From positions 31,346,283 to 31,410,282 of the forward strand of contig OU612066.1 of NCBI GenBank assembly GCA_914767715.1: DNA of 64,000 nt. Reading direction: 5' to 3'. Position 1 is the stretch's first letter. Every line of letters starts with the position of its first letter. Both the position numbers and the translations under genes were made by a program. Shown here piece after piece: positions 14,001-25,400 of the stretch. Origin of the DNA: Membranipora membranacea. Lineage: Eukaryota > Bryozoa > Gymnolaemata > Cheilostomatida > Membraniporidae. The notes under the pieces are model-generated. The model had not been told where the DNA came from. It was given only the letters and a program-made list of their open reading frames with translations, and did not search any database.

Positions 14001-14158
14001 AGGAATAAACCCTCCTTGTGTAGGCTGCTATGCTTAAAAATCCTTTGTAAGAATTGTATGACTGTGTAGTATCAGGGGTGTCGGCAAAACTGTGACCTCC
14101 AACTAGAATTGACCTGATATATGCAACATCATCAAGACCTACCTGCTTCTGTGGCCAT
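1766..14158 (-). CDS. TIR-DBB-ankyrin signalling adaptor of the BCAP/BANK1/Dof (Stumps) family, complete
   Basis: Fifteen exons on the minus strand join in consistent phase to 600 codons: 14158-14143, 12129-11995, 11082-10801, 8179-8097, 7860-7803, 7163-7080, 6243-6055, 5489-5302, 4860-4821, 4400-4353, 4055-4005, 3467-3279, 3039-2930, 2574-2515 and 2035-1766. Residues 1-140 are TIR-like (a hydrophobic strand LIIVIS at the centre). Residues 160-280 form the DBB region. Residues 283-345 are ankyrin-like, opening EFPTLMHVACRFGLEKL, closely like the equivalent block in BCAP and BANK1. Then follow tyrosine motifs (YDTY, YVVN, YDDC, YDEI), a basic helical stretch (about 470-510) and a proline-rich tail with YVEP and PPPVKPR. 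Known family members link receptor tyrosine kinases or Toll/B-cell receptors to downstream kinases in the cytoplasm. No YxxM PI3K-binding motif is present. The start rests on a 16-nt first exon (MATEA), so it is less certain than the rest. Confidence 0.88.
3279..4860 (-). CDS. Adaptor gene exons 9-12: tyrosine-motif micro-exons
   Basis: Four exons (4860-4821, 4400-4353, 4055-4005, 3467-3279) encode residues about 346-454. Each carries one or more tyrosines: LYVKC, FYDTYSTAP, FYVVN and SYDD, and VYDEI. Exons 10, 11 and 12 are 48, 51 and 189 nt, all begin and end in phase 1, and so can be skipped without shifting the frame. VYDEI resembles the Src-family SH2 optimum (pYEEI). Confidence 0.8.
5302..5489 (-). 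CDS. Adaptor gene exon 8: ankyrin-like repeat
   Basis: This encodes residues 283-345. The block reads as an ankyrin-type helix pair (EFPTLMHVACRFGLEKLCS) followed by NKDGKRPCELARDHGH. The same order and spacing occur after the DBB domain in BCAP and BANK1, and this exon is the strongest single support for the family call. It starts two bases before the first full codon, matching the phase-1 end of the previous exon, and ends in phase 0. Confidence 0.9.
6348..6465. repeat. Degenerate ACTAGT/TAGTA simple-sequence tract
   Basis: Roughly 120 bases are built from interrupted CTAGTA, TACTAC and TAGTAAT units, in an intron of the adaptor gene. There is no clear single period, so this is cryptic simple sequence rather than a clean microsatellite. 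Confidence 0.6.
9472..10723. mobile_element. 1.25-kb inverted-repeat (foldback/MITE-like) DNA element
   Basis: The ends are GTCCAGTGGCAGCC on the left and GGCCGCCACTGGAC on the right, with TA next to each outer edge. Beyond the termini, long stretches of the left arm (to about 9910) reappear in inverted order in the right arm (about 10095 onward), including the TTGTACCTTACAC, CATGTCATAATTAGTGGATC and GGGTCTGCTATCATAAA blocks. The right arm carries an extra segment of about 200 bases (about 10390-10560) missing from the left. The arms look diverged, so it is old. No transposase is seen. The superfamily is not settled. Confidence 0.75.
10801..12129 (-). CDS. Adaptor gene exons 2-3: TIR-like domain
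   Basis: Exons 12129-11995 and 11082-10801 encode residues 6-144. The first strand is IDIWCNEDG and the central hydrophobic strand is GTLIIVISEGTL. These resemble the TIR fold of BCAP more than receptor TIR domains. I do not see a convincing BB-loop signature, so TIR-like is the safe wording. The junction between the exons (GGAT, then TT) is in phase. Confidence 0.75.
11415..11463. repeat. 49-bp near-perfect palindrome
   Basis: Arms AGGTATACxCATAGACTTAAT and its complement flank a short centre, in an adaptor-gene intron. Related fragments GTCTATGGGT recur at about 11973 and 12477 in the neighbouring sequence. It could be a mini foldback element; a hairpin RNA is not excluded. Confidence 0.55.
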
Positions 14159-16163
14159 ACTGTGGCTACTCTTGGAATTCTTACAACAATCCTACATTCA
14201 CAAACTCCAGGTAAGAATTATTCCACTTGAAACTGCAATATAACAAATGGATAAACATTAGCCAAATTTGCCAAATCATGACTACAGCCCCAATGTTAAA
14301 CCTGGGTCGGAACTGGCGAAGGGCTTGGAGTAGACTGCCAAGCTCTGGTAGTATACTTGTCCTGTTCGTCCCATTGCCATATGTGTGTCTAGCTATTCCA
14401 TGTCTCTATAGTCTACACTAGCCACAGTGGTATAGAATAGTAGTTGATTATTATAGCATTGATAATGACTAAATAGATACTAAATATCCATTCCTGAGCT
14501 AGAGACAAGTATCTCAGATGAAATGAGATACTTAATAGCCTTGCTTAGCCTAGCTAACTATCATCAAGAAGTATTTTTATCACTCACAGTCACACACACA
14601 AAAACAATATTTCTTATAATTATTGTTGCCACTGCACAATCTTCTTGGAGTTATTCTTGATTCAGAACTTAGTTTAACCCCTCAGGCTAATGCCACCGCC
14701 TCTAAAGCAAACAAAATGGTCTACTTGTTATCAAAACTAAAAAAATACATGACAGTAGAAAACTCATTGAAGACTTACAAATCACTGATCAGACCTATAG
14801 TAGAATACTGCTCATCATTGTACCTTGATGGTTTAGCCAAAAATTCAGATACATTAGAAAAAGTACAAAATAAAGCAATCAGAATCATAACTTCAGCCCC
14901 CAAACAATTTTCTGTCACATCTGGCCGCTTGCTCCTAAATTTACATACTCTCCACAGTAGAAGGAATTTTCTTTTTCACAATTTTGTCAAATCGAGGGTC
15001 CATAAAGGCCGTACATCCAAGCACATACTTCATCTCGTTAGCAAATCAAACAGACATACACGATCACTTCGTAGCAACTGTGCAATAATTAAACCCTCAT
15101 TTAGATCAAACCTAGGCAAATCAGCCTTTTTAAATATTTTTCATACATTTGTAACTAAATCAACCAAGCCTCATGAATCATTATCATTTAATCCCATCTA
15201 ATGTTGTTAACTTGTATTTTTGTTTGCCACTCTCTGTTTCTTCTTTTCTTTTTTCATCTTATTCATGCAATTTATGATACCATGCTTTCATTATCCTACA
15301 CACTATATAGTATGTAACACCCTACCACTTATATCTTTTTATTCAAGTCATTTTTTGTATCTATGTTAATGCGTATGAGGCCAACAAGTTATTTTTAATT
15401 TGCTTTAATTATAAACTTTTAGAAAACCTCAATAAATAAATAAATAAATAAATAAATAAACAACAATCCCCTGCACCAACCAACCAAATGAAAATATGTA
15501 AGTCTGTGGTAACTGACTAGCATTTAGCAGCTTACACAATGCTATTCCTATGACAAAAATGAGCCAAAATAATAGAATAATGTTGTATTTCCAAACCTTC
15601 TATTTCAGGCATTGATTCACCATCCAGTTACTACATTCAAATGAGAGGGATACCTCTGAAGTGCTCCTACTCCTAGTCTTCTGAGCAAAAGAGGAAGTTG
15701 TGAAAAACCATGTGCATATCATTGACCTTGACACAATATTTATTTGTACTCTTGAAACTTTCCAGAGCGTATTCCAATTTTTTTCCTTAATAAAGATCAG
15801 TATTGTAAATAAAATATGCTTCAGATGGACCTTTCTATTTTTCCTTCGTCATCAACTATCTGATCAAGAGAAAATCTCTCAAACTTCATTGTAGCAAAAG
15901 ATGAGAGTAAACTTTTTAGAGGCTACTTGCAATAGCACGGTGCAAATATAGGTCAGTTTCTAAACCTTTGTGCCAATCTGTGGGGGAGGGGGTAAATGGA
16001 GCCCAGACGAGTAAGCTTAAATTCAGGATTTATACTACAACATTCATGACATGAGAGAGAAAAAGTTTGGTTTTGCAAACTTCACCAAATGAAGGTGGTG
16101 CCTGGGTCCCCTTTGACCTTTTGTGTTTATATTTGGCAGCTTTGATTGATGTAATCAAGAACA
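14159..16163. other. Head-to-head intergenic region between the adaptor and dehydrogenase genes
   Basis: About 2 kb separates two divergent start codons, so promoters or 5' untranslated exons of both genes should lie here. No convincing TATA box was placed. About 820 bases in the middle are a truncated LINE. The rest shows no coding signal. Confidence 0.5.
14623..15460 (+). mobile_element. 5'-truncated non-LTR retrotransposon (LINE) with (TAAA)n tail
   Basis: One open frame of 192 codons (14623-15201) matches the C-terminal part of LINE reverse transcriptases: LGVILDSELSLTPQ, then a KLKKYM block, then RPIVEYCSSLY and LEKVQNKAIRII. A short 3' untranslated stretch ends in about seven TAAA units (15430-15460), typical of LINE 3' ends. 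The upstream ORF2 (endonuclease and catalytic RT) is missing, so the copy is dead on arrival, but it has no stop in the remaining frame and may be fairly young. It looks CR1/Jockey-like; the clade is not resolved. No target-site duplication was confirmed. Confidence 0.85.
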
Positions 16164-16440
16164 ATGTCCCTTATGCTAAGAAAGCTGTTGTGGTCACAGC
16201 AAAGGGCTGTAGCAAATAACTGTTTCACAGTTACTTTTCTGAAACATTCATTTTCAACCACCACCATGTCTCAGTCTGGCAACCCTGAAAGTTATATCAT
16301 CAAAGTTGATGATGCCAAAAAATTTGTCAAGGAATCAATGGTTGCAGTTGGCACAAAAGATAGCCATGCACAAGCTCTTGCCGAATTACTGGTGCTTGCG
16401 GATCAGAGGGGACACTACAGCCATGGAGTGAATAGATTAG
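16164..16440 (+). CDS. Dehydrogenase exon 1: presequence and first active-site motif
   Basis: This encodes residues 1-92 plus one base. The N-terminus (MSLMLRKLLWSQQRA...) is amphipathic and positively charged. The second ATG at 16266-16268 sits in a strong ACCACCATG context right after SFSTTT. The SHG motif at the exon end supplies a conserved histidine of the family. The donor is GTGAGT. Confidence 0.88.
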
Positions 16441-19400
16441 GTGAGTGAATTAGTACATCTTGATGATGTTGTTGTTAGTAATCAACTCGACACCATCCTA
16501 AACCAACCGTAAATATAACTGCTATTGTCAATCTACCAAGTATTGCAATGTTGCGTGAATTCCATGTGCTCACAATTTCTCACTTCTTGCCACCGAGCTA
16601 CTACCGGTAGGCCCTAGCCCAATGTATTATCTCGCATTCTGTCGACAAGCCTTTCCCACTTCGAGTCAACCATCCCAGTCGGAATCTTGCAGACAAACTG
16701 TAAGCATTAACAGTGTTGAAAATAATACCATATGAGGGGTTGTATATGCTTGCATGTAAACTTTTCCATCAGACAGTTTGATATTTTACAGATAAATATG
16801 TCATGGAAATCCAAACTCGGTCGTCTATACCAGAAAATGAGCCATATGTAGAGAAGGAAACCGTGTCCACAGCTCTAGTGAACGGTAACCATGCTCTTGG
16901 GTGTGCTGTTGGTAACTTTGCCATGAGTATTGCTATTAAAAAGGCTAAAGAAACTGGAGTTGGCTGGGTGGCGGCTAACAACTCTAACCATTATGGGATT
17001 GCCGGCATGTACAGTATACAAGCTGTCAATCAGGGCTTTCTGGTAATTGTTTACTTGGTGTTTATATACTGATGTACAAACACAGACTTAGAGTCATGAA
17101 ACTTGTATTATGTCCAACCTAGTTCTAATTTAATTGTGGATTAATTTGACAGATTACACTGTTGTCCCCAATGACAGTTTAATATAGCTATCAGTTTGTT
17201 AGTGCTTGCTTATTATATCATCTCATCTCATTAATTGACCTGTTGTGTAAGCTGTTAAGTTTCTCAGCTTGAAAATTTGAATCCTAACTCTTTGTGTCGG
17301 ATTAAATATATGTGCTTTTGGGGCTTTATATCTGTTTCTGCTTTCTATCGATAAAAAAACTGCAGTCACAGTTGGTAACTGTCTCAAATAACAACACATT
17401 TATATCATTCCAGCACTAGCCTGTCTTGACAAGCATTGTTGGTGGGTGGAAGGAAACCAACCCCACCAAAGCTTGTTAGGACAGGCTACATCCAACACAG
17501 CAACAAACAAACAGATTATAGCCTGCCTCACACAATGTTAGCCTTAGGCTTCCAGTGAAACATGATTATTCTATCTTACACCAATGCCAATTTCACTGTA
17601 CAATTACCTCCTTGCTCTCATATTTCCAGGGTTTTTCTTTCTGTAACACTTCTCCATTCCTGGTTCCAACTCGGTCAAAAGAGGTAAGTATAATAATATC
17701 GAGTAGTTTCTTTGCAAGTTGTCAAAATATTTTGTAGTTGGGACTACTAGGACATATATACTGATGTTTGATATGGTTGGATGACCATGATGTCCTCTTC
17801 TCACCTGTAGTTCATATTCTCACTGAGCTGATGCTTTACGCTATCAAAAACCACGTTTTGCCTTGTCAGGAGTGCTACCAGGTAGTTTGGAGCAGTTTGT
17901 CCCAAACTCCCTGGTGTCACATTCTGTTGCGTCAACATGACAATTGGGAGTTATCTTCTTCAAACAAATTAATCTAAAAAGAAAAGACAACTGCTTAGCG
18001 GCACTATTTCACCTCCCAAAGTTACTGTAAGTCTTTAGTTTCACTGAGAAGGGCGAAGGCCATGAGAGTCCAGTAAGCCTTTTAGTGTGTTTCCGGTTAT
18101 TTTACAATGACCCCTGACGTTTATCTAATTGTCATTGATGTACCTCATATCGTTGATTGTAGAGATTTTTGGGAACCAATCCAATCACTTGCGCTGCTCC
18201 GTCCACAGACCCTAATGATCCATTCGTGTTAGACATGGCAACAACCGCTGTCGCCCAAGGAAAGGTAAGTTTGCTTTATGGATTTATGTAAGCTAGGAGG
18301 ATTGTTGTAGACATAAACTGAATCACTTCAGTCATGGTCCATATGACCTGAAGTAAGTCATTAGTGGAAAAGGCTGAAGAGTGAGATGTCCATTGATCAC
18401 GTAGCCATACAATATCGTTGGGAAACCAAGTGAATTAAAATGAGCTTATCAAATCAGTTTTTACTTGTTTACTCTTTTTTGAGCAAGGATATTGTTTACA
18501 GACATACTACATAAAATAGAATTGACATGCAAAAACCAGGTACAGGTCCCTAAATAATTAATAAGTTGCTTCTGAAACCAGGATGCGCGCATCCATCCGA
18601 TGGTTGACATGAAATTGTGGAAATGTAGGAGTAGAAAATTTTTATTAGAATGTATTGTTGTGAGCAAAACAAGGTTCTATGAATGTTTATCAAGACTGCC
18701 TGTTGTGTCATAGCATTAATTGATCATTTATCATCACCTCTGTCTTTTCTTACTGACACCATTAGAAGAATTGCAAAAATGATACACCAGTTTGTGCTTG
18801 ACAATCGATGGTACCACTCTCTTGATTATCTCTAACTAGAGGCATGAAAAATAACAATAATTATTGTGAAATTGAAATGAGGAAACATCATGTCAATGTC
18901 TACTTAGTTTTTTTAGTTTCAACAATTTGAATGCTCTTATTGCTGTTTCTGGAATCTGTATTGCATAGGACTTCAAATAAGGACTTCAAATGAAAGTCAA
19001 TGGTGTGTGAGACACATTTTGCTAAAACACAGTCAGAATTGCAGTGTCTTTTGAATACATCTTCAAGTAAAATACTCAAGAATCAAGATTATACCACTAC
19101 CTTTCACCATCTTCAAATTGACAAAAGCAAGCAAACGCTGCTTCTTGAATGATATCGTAAACAAGTAAAACAAGGTTTTTACACTTTGCTGTCTATGTGT
19201 AGGGCACAAGTTGTAATATGGGACTTTACTCTAGTGACAAGCGTTTGTGTGCTGGTATATCACAGTGTGACCAGGGAGGGTGGGACACACTCCCTCTCAC
19301 CCTCCCTGGTGTGATATTCTCATGTACTTCGCCTTTACAACCAAAAGAACACTACAAGATAGATAACATCAGCCATAAATCAGCGAGCCGACTATATATA

Positions 19401-22400
19401 GAGAGATGAGTCATAGATTTAAGACCAGTTGTATATACATGACTGCCTTGCACTCGCTGATTGTCATCTTTAGCAAACCGCTTGCAGCAACAACTTTCAT
19501 CCAGATCTCCAAAGATTCTGAGAAAACATGAAAGGTTTTGTGTTGAATATTTTGTCAAAATCTATTAGCTATATCTCTACCCTCGATCTAAGGTATAAGA
19601 TTATGACTGCCATATTGCAACCAAACCCATGGATGCAGGGATTTACCTTTTCTTAGAATCGTGAAAAAATGTAAGCATTTGACAAAATATCGGTGAATTA
19701 GATCACAAATTAGATTATTGGTAGATATTACATTAGTTTGGTGAACATCCATATACTAATACCTCACAATCTCCAATCATGCGCCCCTCTTCATTTTTGG
19801 GCTAAACCATGGAACATGTTTCAGCGGCATTGCACGTAGAGAATCTGGCAAATCTTGGGACAGCGGGTGGGTTAGCTCTGCATCAGATTGGCAGACTGGC
19901 AGAGGAGACAGATAGTCAAATCCTGGTCTACCATGCCTTTAAAACGTGTCACAGTAAAAAAAACATTGGCTTTATAAATGGTAGAATTAAAATCAAGACC
20001 ATCCTACCGAGCACTGAGATAGTGCACAGTTTGAAAAGTTTTCCATACCTTGTGTGCAATCCCTGAGTGAAACCTTTTTTTTTTCAAACATTAGAAGGGC
20101 AACTGCATCGGCTCTGTGTAATGGTTGAAAATGGGTTAATAAACTATGCTTTCTTCCTGCAAACTAATTGACACCGGACATGTCAAGTTCTGCTGTCATA
20201 TTACACCAATATCTCTGTTCATTCACGAAGAATCACTTAGCACCTGGGTGAGAGGTATCAACAAGTGACAATCCTCGCTGTCATTTAGTACAAGGCCTGA
20301 AAAATATTATTCACCAGTCGAAAGATTGAAAAAATCTGACTGGTAATTGAAAAATCCATCTTCATTAATTATTGATTATGTGGCATAAAATGCGACAAAT
20401 GAATTTAATCTATAACCACAAAATCTGTGCAGAAGTTTGAATCGGCCAGATACTTGATCATGAGCAGCTGATGACTTCCGCTTGAGCAACTGGGAAAATA
20501 TGAGCGGTTTCTTCTGACTTAGGTGACAAATTGGGTGATGACTATGGGATTCCGCCAGCGATTGACAGCTCGTTAAGCTTCAAACTATCTTGATTCATTC
20601 ATATTTCTTGGCTGTGTGGCTGTTGTTGAGCAAAGTAGCACCATATGTGAGGTAGGGCTCGTGGAAAACCCACTCAGCACATCTGGTTTCATTCATTGAA
20701 TGGAGTTTGTGGTGGACTGCCATGCATAAATTTGCAATTCGCCTTCTGAGCAACGCAAGCCGAAGTCATCATAAGCTATTTATAAAGCAATTTATTTCAA
20801 TGGCGCACAGTTCAACCTGATTATGCAATGGCTGTTTGTCATCAATATCCATTTTTGGTTTTGGTTTTCAAAATCCTATTGTGTTTTTATAATATATCTC
20901 GTTTTAAGAGGTCTTATTTAAAAGGTGGCGCCGGGACATCTCCCACAAAAATTCCATTTATAACCATTGTTTTCAACCGCCACGTCACTGACCATGATTC
21001 AGTTGGGTATCCTACGGGCAAAGGTAACCTTTTTTAAATACATATATAAAACATAAAAATATTTAATTGAAAAAAAATCCAAAAAAACTAGAATTCAAGC
21101 TTCTATTTGTATACTGCCAATCGGTAGGAAGCTCATACATTTCATTCAATGAGTCCGCTCAAACTCCTTTCCATAAGCACTGCAGGCGAACTGCAAAATC
21201 TATATATCTGTTTATCTATGAAAGTGTTATGTTTGTAGATTGAGGTGGCTTCAAGAAAGGAGCAGGACGTCCCAGCTGGCTGGGGATGTGATGCCGAGGG
21301 TCAGAACTGTACAGATTCTGATGAGATTCTCGCCTCTGGTGGACTGTATCCTCTAGGTGGTCCAGAGGAAACTAGTAAGACAGATATCCCAATAGTCTTC
21401 ATTAAATCAGTATACAGTGCAGTTCACTTAATTCAAACCTCTGAGGACCACAAATATTTGTCCTAATTAAGCAGAGTCTGAATTAAGTGACATTAGAATG
21501 CATTGAGATCTGGCTGAAGGGACCAATTTTCCTTGTCTGAATTAACAGGGGTTCTGAATTATGAAGGCTGAATTAACCAGCTTACAGAGTGGTTTACAAA
21601 CTGTTCTCTGACTTTCAGACTAAATCACAGGCTGTGTTTGCTGGAATTTTAAGCAACGTTTTACTGTCAATACGTTGTCAATACAGCAAAAATATAGCAT
21701 AGGCAGTTGGGAACATAAGCTCAGATATGATGAAAAATGAGCATAGCCAACAAGTATTTTTACCCCTTTTTCCCCACATGCTGTGCACGTGCCTCATAAT
21801 TGTCCCCCATTTGAACTTGACAGGCTGACATTTGTACTTTAGGTGGATACAAAGGATCGGGATTGGCGATGATGGTTGAGATCTTGTGTGGGATTCTTTC
21901 CGGGGCTAATTATGCACAGAACATCAGGAACTGGGACACCCATACTGGAGAATATGCAAATCTGGTATTTCTCTCCTCTACATTGACTTCTGTGTTCATG
22001 TCCGCCTGTAGCTAGCGAGGTTCCCGATCTAACCGCAGCTTGATCTATTCCTGCTCTGGTGGTTTGGTATGACAAAAGCATTGTGGTGAAATGTCTATTT
22101 AAACTTCACTTGACATGTCTCAGAACAGTCAACCAGACAAAAATATTTTTGAAAAATTGATTTTTATTGTTGTATTATGTTCAGGACGTAAATTCAAGAA
22201 GCCGGATACAATGCCTGCAGCTACAATCTGGCTTATTTAATAAGAACTTAACTTTTTTTGCTTTTCATTGTTATTTTATGCACTCTTTAAACTCCGTTTC
22301 ACTCTCTGCTGTCTACAAATCTGTTTAGTGCAGCATTTTCAGTGAAATGTGTCCAAAAACACCTTACTATTGCACTAATTGTGTCTGGATATCCCTTCAC

Positions 22401-25400
22401 AACCGAGGCTAATTAAGATATATTTATGTGTTATTGGGTTATATGTGGCTTTAAAACCTTATTTTATGGGATATTCTTTAATTATCTTCCACCACTGTTC
22501 CTGAAGTTAAGGTCACTGATCATTTAGGACATAATAGGTGTAATGGTATCAAAGTTTTCAGCCGCGATAGTGCCTGGGGGTGCTACCAAAAGTTGAATGT
22601 CTTAGACAAGGTCAACGATAAGAGAAGCTTGATCAGATCATCACAGTAAAATTGCATTGTGGGAACTGAGAATGGTGTTGTGGGCCTATTATATGGGCAG
22701 TTTTCAGCATTATGGCTTGCAAAAGCTGGGTTTAAAACCACCTCAAAATCTAAGTTATCGAAAATCCAAGTTCTTTTCTGACATCAAATTGAATTTATGC
22801 TGTTTTAAACTGCTTCCAAACCTTCGCATCTTTAGCCTCAGACCACATCCTCCCAAAAACTGTCACACATTCATAAATGGCTCTGCAGATATATTGTGTC
22901 TCAAGAAAAAAACTCTCTTCCTTTACCTCATAGGCAACCAATCCAATATATCATATCAGATGACAAATTCTCAGGTCATCCATCATTCACTGTCCTTTTC
23001 TTCTTGAACAAGAAAGACAATGACAAATATTTTAGTAACACTTTCTAACTTATTCACAAAAGTTGTACTGTTTAATTTTTCCAGATAGATAAATGATTTG
23101 TTGATAGCCTCTTGATTTCCCACTGGCTTGCATCACTCTTGTAATCTGTATTGGACTTTCTAAGTATTCTGCTTAAATCTGTGTACTTATAGCTATAATC
23201 ATGCTGGCAGTTGCAGATTTTAGCGGAGATACATAATTTGTGTGTGTCATTCAGGATTGCCCTATTTTTCTATCCATAAGTAACCTTAGGTTGAAAAAGG
23301 GGAACCCTCTGAGGAAATGATGTTATGTTATTGAATGTTATATGTTATTATAGTATATTATTTATTGTTTTTAAGCTTGCACACAGTCATGATGGCAGTG
23401 TTCTTCATCGCATCTAGTAAGGCTGATGGTTAGTCTTTGACCAGGGTTGATAATTTTTCATCTCAGTCACGGAATAACAATCAGTCTTCTATTTTTGTCA
23501 TCATTTCTTTTTAATTATTATGTTTTTCTCCTTTTTTTCCAGGGACAGTGTTTCATCGCTCTTGATCCGGCTGTGTTCGCTCCTGGATTCGAAGGCAGGC
23601 TCTCTGATCTAATGAACAGCTATAGAGGCTTACAACCTGTGAGTTCACAATCAGTTTTTATTTAAAGAGTACACCCTATACACAAAATATTATTAGTTGC
23701 TGGAATTTTTGTTTAATTTTGCAATGCATTATACATACATTTAATGATGTGATATGTAAAAAAAGGCACTGCAAAAATAGACTTGAGTTTGGACTTTTTT
23801 TACATGCAGCTAAAAAAAAGGCAGGGATGTACTGCCAAATAACTGTTTTTGGTTGCCAAGTTTTTTTGTGTATAGGGTAATTCTTACCTTCTATCCTTAC
23901 TATATCATCATTTGGATTGATTCATCAATATTCATGGTTTATAGAAAAGCTAGCCTTTCTTGAGGGGTATATATCCGTATGCCAATAAGCTGGTGAGAAA
24001 CTACAGTTTATTTTACTACCAACGCAGCGTGGCACAGCAGGTGCTTAAGCGGTTTTTTTAAGTGCAGTGTCATTTAGGGAAAAATACCGTCCTTCACTGC
24101 AAGGGTGGTAAGCTTTCATCCCCATCTGCTATTTTAAGATCAGCCAAAGTAATGAAAAATAATCACGGGTATCTTATTAATCGGTTATTCATTCCTGGGA
24201 ATTTGGTTGATTGCACTGATTGCGACAAGAAATATTTTTTGTCAATGAGTAAGGGCATTTAATTAATAATTAAGTCAATGAGTTAAGGTGCCATCCTCCG
24301 ATTCCGGAAGCCTCGATGATCTTAGTTAGTCGCACTATAATCAAAGTACATTTCTCAAGTTGAAAATGGTACCAGATTTTAATCATGCGTTGATGATACA
24401 AAAATCGGATTTGTGGTGAATAATCCTGCAAGAGTCGGTAATCGTTACTTTAAAACCTCAAGGATAATATGAAAAATCTACTGCAGAAGGAGGAAAAATC
24501 TCATGTCAACAATAAACCATTGCTTTATGAAAAACTGCCATAAATCAATTAACACTGTGCTTAGTAAATGAAAGGCCATAAAATCTAACAAATTTTTTGT
24601 TTAATTAATCCTAATTCATTTAAGGATTTAAAAAGATATTAGCTTTCAGATAAGATTGAAATTTTACCGCAAATTATCTCAAGATATTGAGCTTTGAAAT
24701 GGTCTATGACTCATTTTTGTTTTGTCATTGCATTAGATGAGAGGAAGTTACAATGATATAGATCCCCCTCCTCCCCATCGGTAGCTTTCATCACTTTCAA
24801 ACATCAGTCTGCACACAGTGTAGCGGAGGTACAGGTCTGGGATCAGAGTCCACTGATCAGGAGTTTGTTGGAGGAAATGTTTTATCAAAGTTTTTCTGGA
24901 CTGATTCTATGTTGTCACACTCCTCAAAAAACTGATAGTAGCGACTAAGGCAGGGGTGCCCAACCTTTTCTCTCACATGAGCCATTTCAAAAATCAATTA
25001 AACCAAATGAGCTGACCACGTCGCGTCTAGACAACATGGAAACAGTCAGTGATATATATGTATCATATTCATTCATGTATAAGTGTTGACAAAAATTCCA
25101 AAGCAAAGTCATCGTGCGAAATTATGCGTGTAGCGCGAAAAAATTTTTGAGGCAATTTCTGACCATATAAGGCACCCTGGAGTTTTGTAAGCATTTTAAG
25201 CATTTTGCAAATTTTTGTAAGCATTTTGGAAAATTTAGGTTGGCAAGTCTGCAAGAAGACAACTCTACACACATATTACAATGCAGGCACCCAGTACAAT
25301 GAACTTGTATACACTATACATACATTTAATGTACATTGTACATGCATGAATTGAATGCATGAAATTCGCGCCAAATAGCGCGTGAAATTTGCAAATATTA

